A stretch of 64,000 bases of DNA from Myroides profundi (GTDB lineage: Bacteria > Bacteroidota > Bacteroidia > Flavobacteriales > Flavobacteriaceae), in the NCBI RefSeq assembly GCF_000833025.1, contig NZ_CP010817.1:2294001-2358000 (forward strand). Reading direction: 5' to 3'. The position numbers and the translations under genes were made by a program. Below are positions 1 to 8,202 of this stretch, one piece after another (position 1 is the stretch's first letter; the number at the start of each line of letters is the position of its first letter). A model generated the notes under the pieces. It worked only from the letters and a program-made list of their open reading frames with translations, was not told the DNA's origin and did no database searches.

Positions 1-138
1 CGACTGTTAACTGACACAGACTATCTAACGACTAAACAGAGTACAAGCCTTTTGACTGACATAGATGAGCTGCTTAAAATTATAGGAAGCATTCTAAAAA
101 CAATCAAAGAAAACGAAAAAATAATAAACCATACTTAG
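1..138 (+). CDS. C-terminal end of an upstream gene, possibly four-helix-bundle (S23/IVP-like) protein
   Basis: An open frame enters from the left edge and stops with TAG at 136-138, giving 45 residues. The tail is helical and charged, with the pattern DYLTTKQSTSLLTDIDELLK followed by a leucine/isoleucine-rich helix and a lysine-rich end. This resembles the last helix of the four-helix-bundle proteins first found in 23S rRNA intervening sequences. That is a weak resemblance from 45 residues only; a coiled tail of another protein is equally possible. The stop lies 49 bases before the MFS start. Confidence 0.4.
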   Translation, partial: RLLTDTDYLTTKQSTSLLTDIDELLKIIGSILKTIKENEKIINHT

Positions 139-187
139 GGATGTACAACGTACACAATTCCTAAGTATTAATTCCTAATTCTATACG

Positions 188-1768
188 ATGTATAACAAAG
201 GATTATTTCACTCTTGGGTACCAAAACCAGTCATGCTATTACTCATTGTAATCATAGCAGCTGTGTTCTGTAGTATTAGTGGAATATATACCACTAATAT
301 CACCAATATCGTGGGTAGTACAGGCTCGATGACAGAGTACTACCTATGGGCTAACTATGCCTATGCCATAGGTCTAGGTACAGTCATGCCTCTTATTGTT
401 AGGATCAAAGCCCGATTCAGAACAAAAGAACTTCTTGTAATCTCACTCACCATGTGTGGTTTATTATATTTGGTACAATCCACCACACATCAACCCTATA
501 TCATTATAGCCTGCTCCTATCTAATAGGAGTATTTAAAATGATGGGAATGATGGAAGTAGTATTACCCCTTATGATGCTCTTAAGTGTAGGAGGTAACAG
601 AGGTATATTCTACAGTATCTACTACTCTGCCCTATTAGTTATCACCCAATTATCAGGTTACTTTGTAGCTAAAGTAAGCTTTATATTCAGCTGGCAGATT
701 ACCTATATGAACCTAGCGATTATGTGCTTTGGAGCAGCATTGATTTGTATTATATTTCAACACAATCAACGCTTTATGCGCAAGGTTCCTTTTATTTACA
801 TTGACTGGATTAGCATCCTTTTATTTAATGCGACATTCATGACCTTGGCCTATATCCTAGCCTTCGGAAAACAACAAGCTTGGTTTGACTCAGAGATCAT
901 AAGATATGCCTCATTAGTATTTGGTATTCTCTTATTTATTTTTGTCATTCGCCAGCAGTTGATTAGAAGACCATTCTTACCATTAAATGCCTTTAAGAAG
1001 AATAATGTAAGACACGGAACCATCATGCTACTGTGTTTAGGAATGTACCTTGCCACCGCTACGATACAGAATATCTTTGCTGTAGGTATATTAGGATATA
1101 ATCCGATGACCAATGCCTCCCTAAATCTCTTACTGATTCCCGGGCTTATTACTGCAGCAGTTGTCTGTTATTATTGGTATAAAAACGAGATACCTATACG
1201 CATGCTCATCTTCTCTGGGTTTTCAGCATTTCTAATGTACAGTGTGATGATGTACCTCGCTATGGCAACAGAATTCAGCTATTCGATGTGGTATCTACCG
1301 ATGTTCTTTAAAGGATATGGAATGGGAGTTATCTTTGTCACCACTTGGTATTACACCTTAGATAAGTTAGACTTAGCTAGTATGTTAGGACTGATCGGAT
1401 TTGCTATTCTATGGCGTACATTTATCGCTGTAGGGATGTTTAGTGCATTATACAGCTGGACACAATATCAATTCCAAATACAAAGTCTAAACAACTTAGC
1501 CGTATACCTAGATGATGCCATGCTATTAAGGTCAGGGTCAGGTATTAATCTATCCATTGTCCAACTAAACGGGGTACTCGCTGCCACCAAGACAGTATAT
1601 GGATATATAAATATCGCTGGTATAGGAGTGTTGTTATATGTATTATTCCACCACTACGGTAGAATACGCACATTGAAAACTCGTGTGTATATCAATAAAC
1701 TAGGTAATCTTATGATGAGCAAAAAAGATAAAGAGAGTATCGAAAATCAACTCCCTAACAATATATAG
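188..1768 (+). CDS. MFS transporter, DHA2/EmrB-like drug exporter
   Basis: A 526-residue inner-membrane protein with about 14 hydrophobic segments, starting with a long one at residues 15-37. Length and layout fit the 14-helix DHA2 (EmrB/QacA) branch of the major facilitator superfamily, proton-driven exporters of drugs or other small amphipathic molecules. The usual antiporter motifs are weak, as in other Bacteroidetes members of this group. The cytoplasmic tail is charged (KKDKESIENQ). EmrB-type pumps usually sit beside HlyD and TolC genes; neither is in view, and the 45-residue tail upstream does not look like either. The ATG at 188 is the first in frame and precedes the first membrane segment directly. 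A terminator follows. Substrate unknown. Confidence 0.75.
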   Translation: MYNKGLFHSWVPKPVMLLLIVIIAAVFCSISGIYTTNITNIVGSTGSMTEYYLWANYAYAIGLGTVMPLIVRIKARFRTKELLVISLTMCGLLYLVQSTTHQPYIIIACSYLIGVFKMMGMMEVVLPLMMLLSVGGNRGIFYSIYYSALLVITQLSGYFVAKVSFIFSWQITYMNLAIMCFGAALICIIFQHNQRFMRKVPFIYIDWISILLFNATFMTLAYILAFGKQQAWFDSEIIRYASLVFGILLFIFVIRQQLIRRPFLPLNAFKKNNVRHGTIMLLCLGMYLATATIQNIFAVGILGYNPMTNASLNLLLIPGLITAAVVCYYWYKNEIPIRMLIFSGFSAFLMYSVMMYLAMATEFSYSMWYLPMFFKGYGMGVIFVTTWYYTLDKLDLASMLGLIGFAILWRTFIAVGMFSALYSWTQYQFQIQSLNNLAVYLDDAMLLRSGSGINLSIVQLNGVLAATKTVYGYINIAGIGVLLYVLFHHYGRIRTLKTRVYINKLGNLMMSKKDKESIENQLPNNI

Positions 1769-1780
1769 ATTTGTACTTTT

Positions 1781-1828
1781 GAATCTCTAGTACACTGCTT
1801 CTTCTAAAGGAGAAAGAACTAGAGATTC
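1781..1828 (+). terminator. Rho-independent terminator after the MFS gene
   Basis: An 11-bp perfect stem (GAATCTCTAGT at 1781-1791 with ACTAGAGATTC at 1818-1828) is followed by TTTTTAA. The loop contains a second small inverted repeat (CTTCTTCT/AGGAGAAAG). It lies 12 bases after the MFS stop. Confidence 0.8.
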
Positions 1829-1865
1829 TTTTTAATTCCCTATATCAATCCACGGAAATCACCTT

Positions 1866-2372
1866 TTAATACCTATGCACAGTAATAGGGATTATATCAA
1901 CACTTCTCACAGGTTGATTATTGATGAAAGCAGGACTCCACTTAGGCAACTCCTTAATAACACGAATAACCTCATCTTTAGTATTGTACCCCATATCTCG
2001 AAGTATTTCTATATTAGTAAGTGTACCATCTCTCTCAATAATAACTTGGACAATTACATTTGTCTTTTTTCCTTTCTCTATTTCATTAGGCACTCTAAAT
2101 TTAAGAAGAAAGTCAGTTCTGAACTTTTTGATACCTCCTAAGTAAGTAGCTCTCTGTTCTACATCCCTTGAATGATAAACCTTGTCTAAAGAAGGTAAAG
2201 TATCTGTTACTGTAGTGATGGTATTGTTATTTGCTATAGGTAATGTACATCGCCACTCTGGTAACTGATCATATATAGGTAATTCTATAAACTCAACTTT
2301 TTTAGGCTTCTGTGCATAGACACCCATCAATAACGAAAAAAATACAATGACAGAGATTATCTTCTTAAACAT
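1866..2372 (-). CDS. Exported protein with TonB C-terminal domain
   Basis: A 168-residue protein with a signal peptide (MFKKIISVIVFFSLLMGVYA, probable cleavage before QKPKK). From about residue 85 to the end it matches the TonB C-terminal fold: the pattern NVIVQVIIERDGTLTNIEI, then a helix ending in LPKWSPAF, a pair of residues (QPV), and a last strand DIIPITVHRY. Classical TonB has an N-terminal membrane anchor and a proline-rich spacer. Here there is only a cleavable signal peptide, so the protein is more likely a free periplasmic TonB-C protein than an energy transducer for outer-membrane receptors. Such short proteins are common in Bacteroidetes and mostly uncharacterised. It is monocistronic or shares a transcript with the gene upstream at 2426-2791. 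Confidence 0.7.
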   Translation of the reverse strand: MFKKIISVIVFFSLLMGVYAQKPKKVEFIELPIYDQLPEWRCTLPIANNNTITTVTDTLPSLDKVYHSRDVEQRATYLGGIKKFRTDFLLKFRVPNEIEKGKKTNVIVQVIIERDGTLTNIEILRDMGYNTKDEVIRVIKELPKWSPAFINNQPVRSVDIIPITVHRY

Positions 2373-2425
2373 TTTGTTCCAATTACATTAAAGCTATTAC
2401 TCAACTAATTCAATACCCAAACTTC

Positions 2426-2791
2426 CTATTCCTCCCATTCTCCATTTTGAAAATCATACTTTGCATACTCGCCAGTATCGGTAAATTCAGATGCTGTCAT
2501 ACCTACCTCAAAAATAGAATCTCCACTCCAACTTGCAGTAAAGTAAAGCGCATTTTTGCATAACAATGCTGCTCCATAATCTTCATCAGGATGTCCAAAA
2601 CGCATACCTAAATCATCTTCTTTAATTAAAACATATTCATATACCAAGAGTCTCTTTTTAAGTCCTTCTATCTGTTCTGAAGTAAATTCTATCAAATTTT
2701 CCTCATTTCCAAAAAAATCATCTTCTGTATTACCTTGATACTTTTCTCTTGTCTCTATCCTATAAACAGCAATATCATAGCTCATATCCAT
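2426..2791 (-). CDS. Hypothetical acidic protein
   Basis: A 121-residue soluble acidic protein with no signal peptide or membrane segment. I do not recognise a family. The sequence suggests an alpha/beta fold: an N-terminal strand SYDIAVYRIET, an acidic loop with DDFFGNEE, a helix (TSEQIEGLKKRLLVYEYV), and two strand pairs (AALLCKNALYFTASW; SIFEVGMTASEF). Two ATGs lie two codons apart; starting at the second gives MSYDIAVYR, the more usual form. Small proteins like this are often found near polymorphic-toxin immunity genes, but nothing next to it supports that role. Confidence 0.55.
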   Translation of the reverse strand: MDMSYDIAVYRIETREKYQGNTEDDFFGNEENLIEFTSEQIEGLKKRLLVYEYVLIKEDDLGMRFGHPDEDYGAALLCKNALYFTASWSGDSIFEVGMTASEFTDTGEYAKYDFQNGEWEE

Positions 2792-2868
2792 TTTATTTTA
2801 TTCTTACTAAGATAACTAAAAGAGAATAATCTTATACACTGTTTTCATCTATTTAATATATTTTACTA

Positions 2869-2982
2869 TATATCAGCTGTATGTAATACAGCCCTACGAT
2901 TGCGTGCCGAATGAACGTGATATACTATATCGGCTGTATCTAATACAGCCCTACGATTGCGTGCCGATAGGACGCGATATAC
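2869..2982. repeat. Two tandem 57-bp repeats, each with a hairpin
   Basis: Copy 1 is 2869-2925 and copy 2 is 2926-2982, differing at a handful of positions. Each holds a 17-base inverted repeat of the form GCTGTAT-NNN-ATACAGC followed by CCTACGATTGCGTGCCGA. They lie in the gap between two minus-strand genes, past the stop of the AraC gene. They look like a REP-type intergenic element; a transcript across them would fold into two hairpins. Confidence 0.7.
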
Positions 2983-3035
2983 ATACCTATTGCCCTAGGC
3001 AAAACGATTCCTAATTCATAATTTTAAATTCCTAA

Positions 3036-3917
3036 TTAAACCGAAGCGTTCTTCCTAAACTGCTGAGGAGATATCCCTGTATTGCGTTTAAAATGTCTAC
3101 AGAATAGACTAGCATCATTAAAGTGGAGTTCATGACTTATTTCCTTAATAGACAGCTCAGTTGTTTTTAGCAATGACTTTGCATATAAGACTACCATATG
3201 ATCAATCCATTTTAGAACAGATTTACCCGTTTTTTGCTTGAGTAGAGTTGTGAGATACTGAGGAGTAAGGTGTAATTTATCAGCATAGAATCCTACCTCT
3301 CGATGCTTGATAGCATGCTCTGTAATCGATGTATAAAAACGATCTATGATATCGTGACTTCCCTCTTTCACAACAGGGTTCTTAACAGAAAGACTGGCAT
3401 AGGACTCTATTACCATATTAAACAAAGCTAAGATATGATAACGCAAGATCTCATTCTTTTTCACACTGTTCTCCTTATGGTAGAACTGTTGTAGATATGC
3501 TAGAAACTGACGCTCTAAGCTGTCTTCCTTCTCAAAGAACTTAATCTTAGGATTCCATCTGATTTGATCATCCGTTACGAATTCCCATAAACTAGGAATA
3601 GAGCTTATAAAGTCAAGGGACAACCCTATCGTGATCACCTCAGCATCATCGCTTTCTTCTACTACATCGATCATCAGATGAGGCAAAGCAATGATGACCT
3701 CCCCCGCTTTTACTTCATACTCTAGAAAGTGTACCTGCGCAGTCATCTTTCCCTTTAGCACAAAACCAAATAACAATCCCTCAAACTGATGCTTCTGATA
3801 AGCATAGTCCACTATAGGCAAATTGGTATGGTCTACGATAAACACTCCATCCCCTTTTAGAGAAGAATCAAGCTCGTGTAGTTCGTACAAATAATCTAAA
3901 GTCAGAAATAAAGACAT
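3036..3917 (-). CDS. AraC-family transcriptional regulator
   Basis: About 293 residues from the ATG at 3917 (MSLFLTLDYL). The open frame runs 32 codons further up, but that stretch is hydrophobic and unlike the family, so the inner start is preferred. The N-terminal half is a cupin-like sensor (GVFIVDHTNLP, then a strand-rich stretch ending EVIIALPHLMIDV). The last about 100 residues are the double helix-turn-helix AraC domain, with LHLTPQYLTTLLKQKTGKS in the first HTH and FNDASLFCRHFKRNTGISP in the second. It is divergent from the single-chain PheRS gene at 4102, with 184 bases between, and may control it; the shared region carries a 16-bp palindrome. The ligand is unknown. Confidence 0.8.
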   Translation of the reverse strand: MSLFLTLDYLYELHELDSSLKGDGVFIVDHTNLPIVDYAYQKHQFEGLLFGFVLKGKMTAQVHFLEYEVKAGEVIIALPHLMIDVVEESDDAEVITIGLSLDFISSIPSLWEFVTDDQIRWNPKIKFFEKEDSLERQFLAYLQQFYHKENSVKKNEILRYHILALFNMVIESYASLSVKNPVVKEGSHDIIDRFYTSITEHAIKHREVGFYADKLHLTPQYLTTLLKQKTGKSVLKWIDHMVVLYAKSLLKTTELSIKEISHELHFNDASLFCRHFKRNTGISPQQFRKNASV

Positions 3918-4015
3918 ATCTAAAATATAACAAAATGAATAATACCTATTCCTAAAAAGGATAAATAACATAATAAACATTAAAAATAGTACATAACATC
4001 CAATAAAACGCAAAA

Positions 4016-4031
4016 TCTAGAAGCTTCTAGA
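4016..4031. promoter_or_regulatory. 16-bp perfect palindrome, candidate operator
   Basis: TCTAGAAGCTTCTAGA is its own reverse complement. It ends four bases before the likely -7 box of the PheRS gene (4036-4043) and lies between the divergent AraC gene and the PheRS gene. A bound dimer here would cover the promoter spacer. AraC proteins usually bind direct repeats, so the binder could be another protein. Confidence 0.5.
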
Positions 4032-4035
4032 ATAA

Positions 4036-4043
4036 TACTTTTG
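4036..4043 (+). promoter_or_regulatory. Bacteroidetes-type -7 box (TACTTTTG) for the PheRS gene
   Basis: The sequence fits TAnnTTTG, the -7 consensus of the Bacteroidetes primary sigma factor. It lies 58 bases before the ATG at 4102. No clear -33 TTG is seen at the normal spacing, which would fit an activated promoter. Confidence 0.5.
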
Positions 4044-4101
4044 CACAAAGACTATCAACAGAAACAAAGTCTACTGGATTCAAAATTATAAATCAAAGAA
4101 T

Positions 4102-5136
4102 ATGAGTAATTTATCAAAGAGTATTAATGAAAAAAGAACGAGAAAGCTACACCTTAATCAGCTTCACCCTATTTGTCTATTAAAAGAGAAAATACAATCT
4201 TTTTTTTGCGACTTTACAACCTTTGATAATTTAGATGAAGTTGTAAGTACACAAGAGAATTTTGACAAACTATTAGTTCCTCTATATCATCCTGCCCGTT
4301 CTAAAAACGATACGTATTATGTGAATGATAACTTCGTTTTGCGCACGCAGACCTCAGCTCATCAAAATCAATTGTTGAGCCAAGGATATAAACAATTCAT
4401 TGTCACAGGAGATGTATATCGAAAAGATACGATTGATAAGACGCATTATCCTGTCTTTCACCAGATGGAGGTAGTTAAACTCTTGCCATTGGGATCAGAT
4501 GCACTACAAGATCTAAAGACAACTTTAGCTAAGTTAGTAGAGTTCTTATACCCTGGGAAAGAATATCGCTTTTTAGACGACCACTTCCCATTTACAGAAC
4601 CTTCTTTACAGATTGAAGTAAAGCAAGAGGAAGAATGGATGGAGATATTAGGTGCTGGTGTGATCCATACAGATATCCTAAAGCACAATGATATACAAGC
4701 CACAGGTTGGGCTTTTGGACTTGGGTTAGATAGACTTGTAATGTCTTTTTGTAACATACCTGATATCCGTTATTTTTGGACAGAAGATCCTCGCTTTATA
4801 TCACAGTTCAGAAATGGGCTTGCCACTTTTAAAGAGTACTCAAAATACCCTCCTGTATACAAGGATATTTCATTTTGGGTTCATCAGTACAAACCAAATA
4901 GAGAAGACAATTGGGAAGAGTACAATAATCTATGTGAAGTCATTAGAGAATATGGCAACGATCTAATCGAACGCGTAGAGCTCGTAGATCAATACAGCCA
5001 TGAAGCTAAAACTTCTCTTGCCTATCGCATTACTTACAGGTCTAATGAGAGAACATTGCTTAACGAGGAGATAAATGCTATAAACGACACCATCAGACTT
5101 CAATTATCACAACAATTTTATATCACCTTAAGGTAA
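4102..5136 (+). CDS. Single-chain, mitochondrial-type phenylalanyl-tRNA synthetase
   Basis: A 344-residue protein that joins a PheS-like catalytic domain (about residues 15-235) to a ferredoxin-fold anticodon-binding domain (FDX-ACB, about 248-344), the layout of monomeric mitochondrial PheRS (FARS2). Normal bacterial PheRS is an alpha2-beta2 enzyme with FDX-ACB on the beta chain. Class II signatures are complete: HPARSKNDTYYV and RTQTSAHQ (62-88), motif-2 region GDVYRKDTIDKTHYPVFHQME (103-123, shown in part), the Phe-pocket strand FPFTEPSLQIEV (162-173), and motif 3 GWAFGLGLDRL (202-212). The FDX-ACB part has YPPVYKDISFWV and YRITYRSNERTL. All expected residues are present, so activity is likely. 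It may be a second synthetase, for example for tolerance of a PheRS inhibitor or a Phe analogue; that role is inference. It has its own promoter and terminator and is divergent from an AraC regulator. Confidence 0.85.
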   Translation: MSNLSKSINEKRTRKLHLNQLHPICLLKEKIQSFFCDFTTFDNLDEVVSTQENFDKLLVPLYHPARSKNDTYYVNDNFVLRTQTSAHQNQLLSQGYKQFIVTGDVYRKDTIDKTHYPVFHQMEVVKLLPLGSDALQDLKTTLAKLVEFLYPGKEYRFLDDHFPFTEPSLQIEVKQEEEWMEILGAGVIHTDILKHNDIQATGWAFGLGLDRLVMSFCNIPDIRYFWTEDPRFISQFRNGLATFKEYSKYPPVYKDISFWVHQYKPNREDNWEEYNNLCEVIREYGNDLIERVELVDQYSHEAKTSLAYRITYRSNERTLLNEEINAINDTIRLQLSQQFYITLR

Positions 5137-5164
5137 GACGACAAACAACAAATTTAATTTCTGA

Positions 5165-5206
5165 AGCCCTGTCACCGATTATCACACTAACGGTGAAGTC
5201 AGGGCT
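5165..5206 (+). terminator. Terminator after the PheRS gene
   Basis: AGCCCTG (5165-5171) pairs with CAGGGCT (5200-5206) and TCACCG (5172-5177) with CGGTGA (5191-5196), followed by TTTTA. It lies 28 bases past the stop. Confidence 0.8.
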
Positions 5207-5297
5207 TTTATCGTATAAAATGTATTTCATACACGTCCATCTCCAATTTCAAATCCATGACAACGGTTATACATCCCTAAAATAATGAAGACAATTC

Positions 5298-6167
5298 TTA
5301 ATTCCCTGAAGGGAAATAGCGATACACCTCCTCATTAAAAAAATCTTTCAAATGACGATCTCCATAACAAGGAGCGATATTATTCTCTGCCATAGCTGTT
5401 AAAAAGAATTCATAAGGACCATAGGTTTTAGAAGAGGTAAATAGACGCAATAGCTTAATGATACATATTCGTATACAATCAGGAATATAAGTAATCTTTT
5501 CTTCCTTACCCCATGCGTTTAAAGCCAGTAAGGCCAATTCTCTATGACTTACTATATCAGGACCACCTACACTACACTCTCTCTCGGTACCTTCCATTTT
5601 GTCAATGCATACCTTCGCTAAGTCACATCCATCAATAGGGTTGAGCTTCTTATCCCCTTTACCGAATAGGTAGACTCTACCTGACTTAGCCATCTCTAAG
5701 AAATCGCGCATATCTGAAAAGAACCCATTAGGGCGAATTACTCTATAGTCTAGACCTGATTCTTTAAGTTTATCCACAAAACCTTCCTTAGCCTGGAATA
5801 TCTTTAAATGTCGTAGTTTGTCTCCATTGATGGCAGATACGTATAAAAAGCGCTCTACATCAGTGATACACGCCTCGTGTAATAGATTTAAATTTCCTTG
5901 ATAATCAACATCCATATAGGTCATTCCCTCTTTCTGACGAGTGATTCCAATGGTAGAAAATACATAGTCTATCGTATGTGTAACTCCTCTTATGCTTTGA
6001 GGTGTTGTTATTTCTCCGATAAATACCTCATCAGCTAGGACGACTTTATCGTGTTGTGAAGAGTTGCGGATTAAAGCTCTTACCCAATATCCTCTTGCTT
6101 TTAGTTCCTTCACTAATTCACCTCCTAAATATCCTGTTGCTCCTGCTACTAAAACTCTTTTGGTCAT
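5298..6167 (-). CDS. Atypical SDR / NAD(P)H-binding oxidoreductase
   Basis: A 289-residue Rossmann protein. The N-terminus has VLVAGATGYLGGELVKEL, the GxxGxxG nucleotide-binding loop of extended or atypical short-chain dehydrogenases. It continues with VFSTIGITRQ and DVDYQGNLNLLHEA, and FLYVSAING where extended SDRs have the catalytic Ser strand; a YxxxK pair is not evident (KIFQAKEGFVDKLKES is at that point). That suggests a NmrA-like or complex-I-assembly-type atypical SDR rather than a sugar epimerase. The substrate cannot be read from sequence. The next gene upstream on the same strand is a Crp/Fnr regulator. Confidence 0.75.
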   Translation of the reverse strand: MTKRVLVAGATGYLGGELVKELKARGYWVRALIRNSSQHDKVVLADEVFIGEITTPQSIRGVTHTIDYVFSTIGITRQKEGMTYMDVDYQGNLNLLHEACITDVERFLYVSAINGDKLRHLKIFQAKEGFVDKLKESGLDYRVIRPNGFFSDMRDFLEMAKSGRVYLFGKGDKKLNPIDGCDLAKVCIDKMEGTERECSVGGPDIVSHRELALLALNAWGKEEKITYIPDCIRICIIKLLRLFTSSKTYGPYEFFLTAMAENNIAPCYGDRHLKDFFNEEVYRYFPSGN

Positions 6168-6249
6168 CTTAATTTGCTTTTTTTATTTCTCTACACAAAG
6201 TTCCATAACTAACCCTAAAAGAACTCTTGACTATCGTCAAGAAAAGAAA

Positions 6250-6822
6250 TTACTTTAAAATTCTAGCTTTAATTCTACTCAAAGTCTCTGGTGATACCCC
6301 TAAGAAGGTAGCGATATACTGCTGAGGTACACGTAAAAAAAGTTCTCCCTGATGAGCTAATAAATCTTTATAACGCTCCTCAGCAGATTGGGTAACAAAA
6401 GAACGAATGATACGCTGTGCAGTCAGTAATTCATTCTCTACAGCGATACGAGCGATAATCTCAAATACGGGAGATAACTTTAATAGAATTTCGATATTCT
6501 CTCTAGTTAATACACATAACTCCGTATCCTCTAAGACTTGATAATTCTCGCTCGCTTCTACTTTATATGTAAAACTCTCACCCGCACAGATAAACTGCCC
6601 TTCAGTGTAGAAGAACCCCGTCTTATCTATTTCATTGACGTTATAATAAAGCCTAACACAGCCTTTAGTGACAAAATAAATTTCGTTAGAAACATTCCCT
6701 TCTTGAAACAAGATCTCTTGCTTAGCATAGCTTCTATAAACAATATGGGATATCAGATACTCTTGTTCTTGAAGAGTAAGTGGTGTATAGGTCTTGATAT
6801 AATCTATAAACTTGTTTTGCAT
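6250..6822 (-). CDS. Crp/Fnr-family transcriptional regulator
   Basis: About 190 residues from the ATG at 6822 (MQNKFIDYIKTYTPL). A longer frame exists, but this start gives the usual N-terminus of Bacteroidetes Crp-like regulators. Residues 20-115 form a cyclic-nucleotide-binding beta-roll (EILFQEGNVSNEIYFVTKGC, then GFFYTEGQFICAGES). The C-terminal winged helix is short, with LRVPQQYIATFLGVSPETLS as the recognition helix. No Fnr-type cysteine cluster is seen and the cAMP-contact residues are not conserved, so the effector is unknown. It ends 83 bases upstream of the SDR start, so the two may be co-transcribed. Confidence 0.85.
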   Translation of the reverse strand: MQNKFIDYIKTYTPLTLQEQEYLISHIVYRSYAKQEILFQEGNVSNEIYFVTKGCVRLYYNVNEIDKTGFFYTEGQFICAGESFTYKVEASENYQVLEDTELCVLTRENIEILLKLSPVFEIIARIAVENELLTAQRIIRSFVTQSAEERYKDLLAHQGELFLRVPQQYIATFLGVSPETLSRIKARILK

Positions 6823-7486
6823 CTCTATGTTATTGTAAAGTACAAGCAAGGTACAGAACCTAATTTTATTTTTAGAACAATAAATCACTTATCTACTCCA
6901 TTAAGAACAATTTATTATCCCTTTTCTTAAACAAAAAAGCTACCCTAAAAATTAGGATAGCTTTTACTAATATCGACGACTTGGTTAGGGTTGCGCCTCT
7001 ATAAGTTGAAAAGAAAAAAATTTAAGTGCAAGAACTACGTTTTACTCACTGGCTAAAAAGAATAAAGCACATATATTTTCTATACAACCTGAGCTGTTGT
7101 TCTACTTTATAAATATAACATCATTTAACAAAAAAACAAATGATTTATTTACATCAACCTACAAGTATTAACAAATAGCTAAAAAAAATCATCTATACAA
7201 ACAAATTTAACATCTTACAAAAGCATTTTATTAACGATTAAACAACAAAAAACAAATATAGCTAACAGTAATTCCTACTTAATTTGTCATTTAATAGCAC
7301 TTTTTACAATTAAAACATCATATTCAATCCTTTACAACACACAAAAAAATTTAGTACCTAATAATTATTTAAGATAAACTCCAAATAGACTATAACTTTT
7401 CATTTATACTAACACTAAAATCTATACAGTATACAAGTCTAATACACTAAATTCACATAATGCTAAGACAGAATTAGTATAAAAGC
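6823..7486. other. 664-bp gap without a recognisable gene
   Basis: Very A/T-rich. The only structure seen is a hairpin at 6938-6962 (AGCTACCCTAA with TTAGGATAGCT, one mismatch) followed by TTTTAC, terminator-like on either strand. No plausible coding sequence on either strand. Confidence 0.5.
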
Positions 7487-7494
7487 TATATTTG
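7487..7494 (+). promoter_or_regulatory. Bacteroidetes-type -7 box (TATATTTG)
   Basis: Perfect match to TAnnTTTG, 43 bases before the ATG of the 157-residue gene. No good -33 TTG is visible. Confidence 0.45.
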
Positions 7495-7537
7495 CAATAG
7501 AAGCATCTCTAAAGCTTGGAATAACAGGAAGAAAAAG

Positions 7538-8011
7538 ATGAATTATAACGCAATAACTCTCAATGGAAATACAGATATTTACTTTGGTAATGAATTGTTA
7601 TATAGATGTATCTCTTATAAATATTTACTTAAGGATATTTTCTATATAGAAGATATTTATGGAGTAAAATTATTAGAACTAGAAATCAAGCATTTCTTTG
7701 GATTTAATAAAAAATATTTGATAATAGCACAGAAAGTGAATCAACAAATTTATTTATTTAAACTAAAGAAGAAATTATATTTGAAAGCGGAAAATGATAT
7801 TATTTCAATAAATAAAAAAATGAAAGCATGGAAATTTGAAGGAGATTTTATTGTAAATAATGAGTTTGTCGGGGGTTTTAATAATGATTTAAAAGTTTTT
7901 AAATCATCTTTTACATTTGATTTCAATAGCAAGAGTGATATTAATATTTATTGTATAATATTATTTTCTATTCTGATTATAGATGAGTTTAATACCCGAC
8001 CAACTACATAA
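7538..8011 (+). CDS. Hypothetical protein, possibly tubby-C/LURP-one-like barrel
   Basis: A 157-residue Lys/Ile/Phe-rich protein. Strands alternate through the sequence (IYFGNELLYRCI, IFYIEDIYGVKLLELE, KAWKFEGDFIVN, FKSSFTFDFN) and it ends in a hydrophobic helix (IYCIILFSILIIDEF). Strands wrapped around a final buried helix recall the tubby-C/LURP-one fold, but this is impression, not a motif match. It is the only plus-strand gene beside the minus-strand Rhs array; a promoter box precedes it and a hairpin terminator follows at 8098-8123. An orphan immunity or effector role is possible but unsupported. Confidence 0.5.
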   Translation: MNYNAITLNGNTDIYFGNELLYRCISYKYLLKDIFYIEDIYGVKLLELEIKHFFGFNKKYLIIAQKVNQQIYLFKLKKKLYLKAENDIISINKKMKAWKFEGDFIVNNEFVGGFNNDLKVFKSSFTFDFNSKSDINIYCIILFSILIIDEFNTRPTT

Positions 8012-8066
8012 TTAAAAAAATGACAGAACTGAATGTTATAAAATCCAGTAGAAAAAGAAGAATAGA

Positions 8067-8093
8067 AGTACCCAAGTAATCCTTCACAATACT
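8067..8093 (-). pseudogene. Scar of an Rhs core segment
   Basis: On the minus strand this reads SIVKDYLGT, matching SIVTDYLGT of the intact Rhs core (about 12870-12896). The frame then runs into unrelated sequence and stops. It is one of several such scars, each directly next to a hairpin terminator. Confidence 0.65.
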
Positions 8094-8097
8094 AAAA

Positions 8098-8123
8098 AGA
8101 CCTAGCTAATTAAAACTAAGTCT
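8098..8123 (+). terminator. Terminator-like hairpin
   Basis: AGACCTAG pairs with CTAAGTCT (one mismatch), followed by TTTTTAT. Nearly the same hairpin recurs at 10604-10625. It could end the 7538 gene on the plus strand; its recurrence next to Rhs scars suggests it came with a toxin-immunity cassette. Confidence 0.6.
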
Positions 8124-8202
8124 TTTTATATTACTGTAGGCTTCCCTAAAAATCGGACAGTTGTTAATTCGAAATTATTAACTTTAAACAAAACTGTCAA
8201 GT

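Noticed and set aside
3918..4013. N-terminal extension of the AraC regulator with a hydrophobic helix
   Set aside because: The stretch would overlap the control region and is unlike AraC family starts; the ATG at 3917 fits better.
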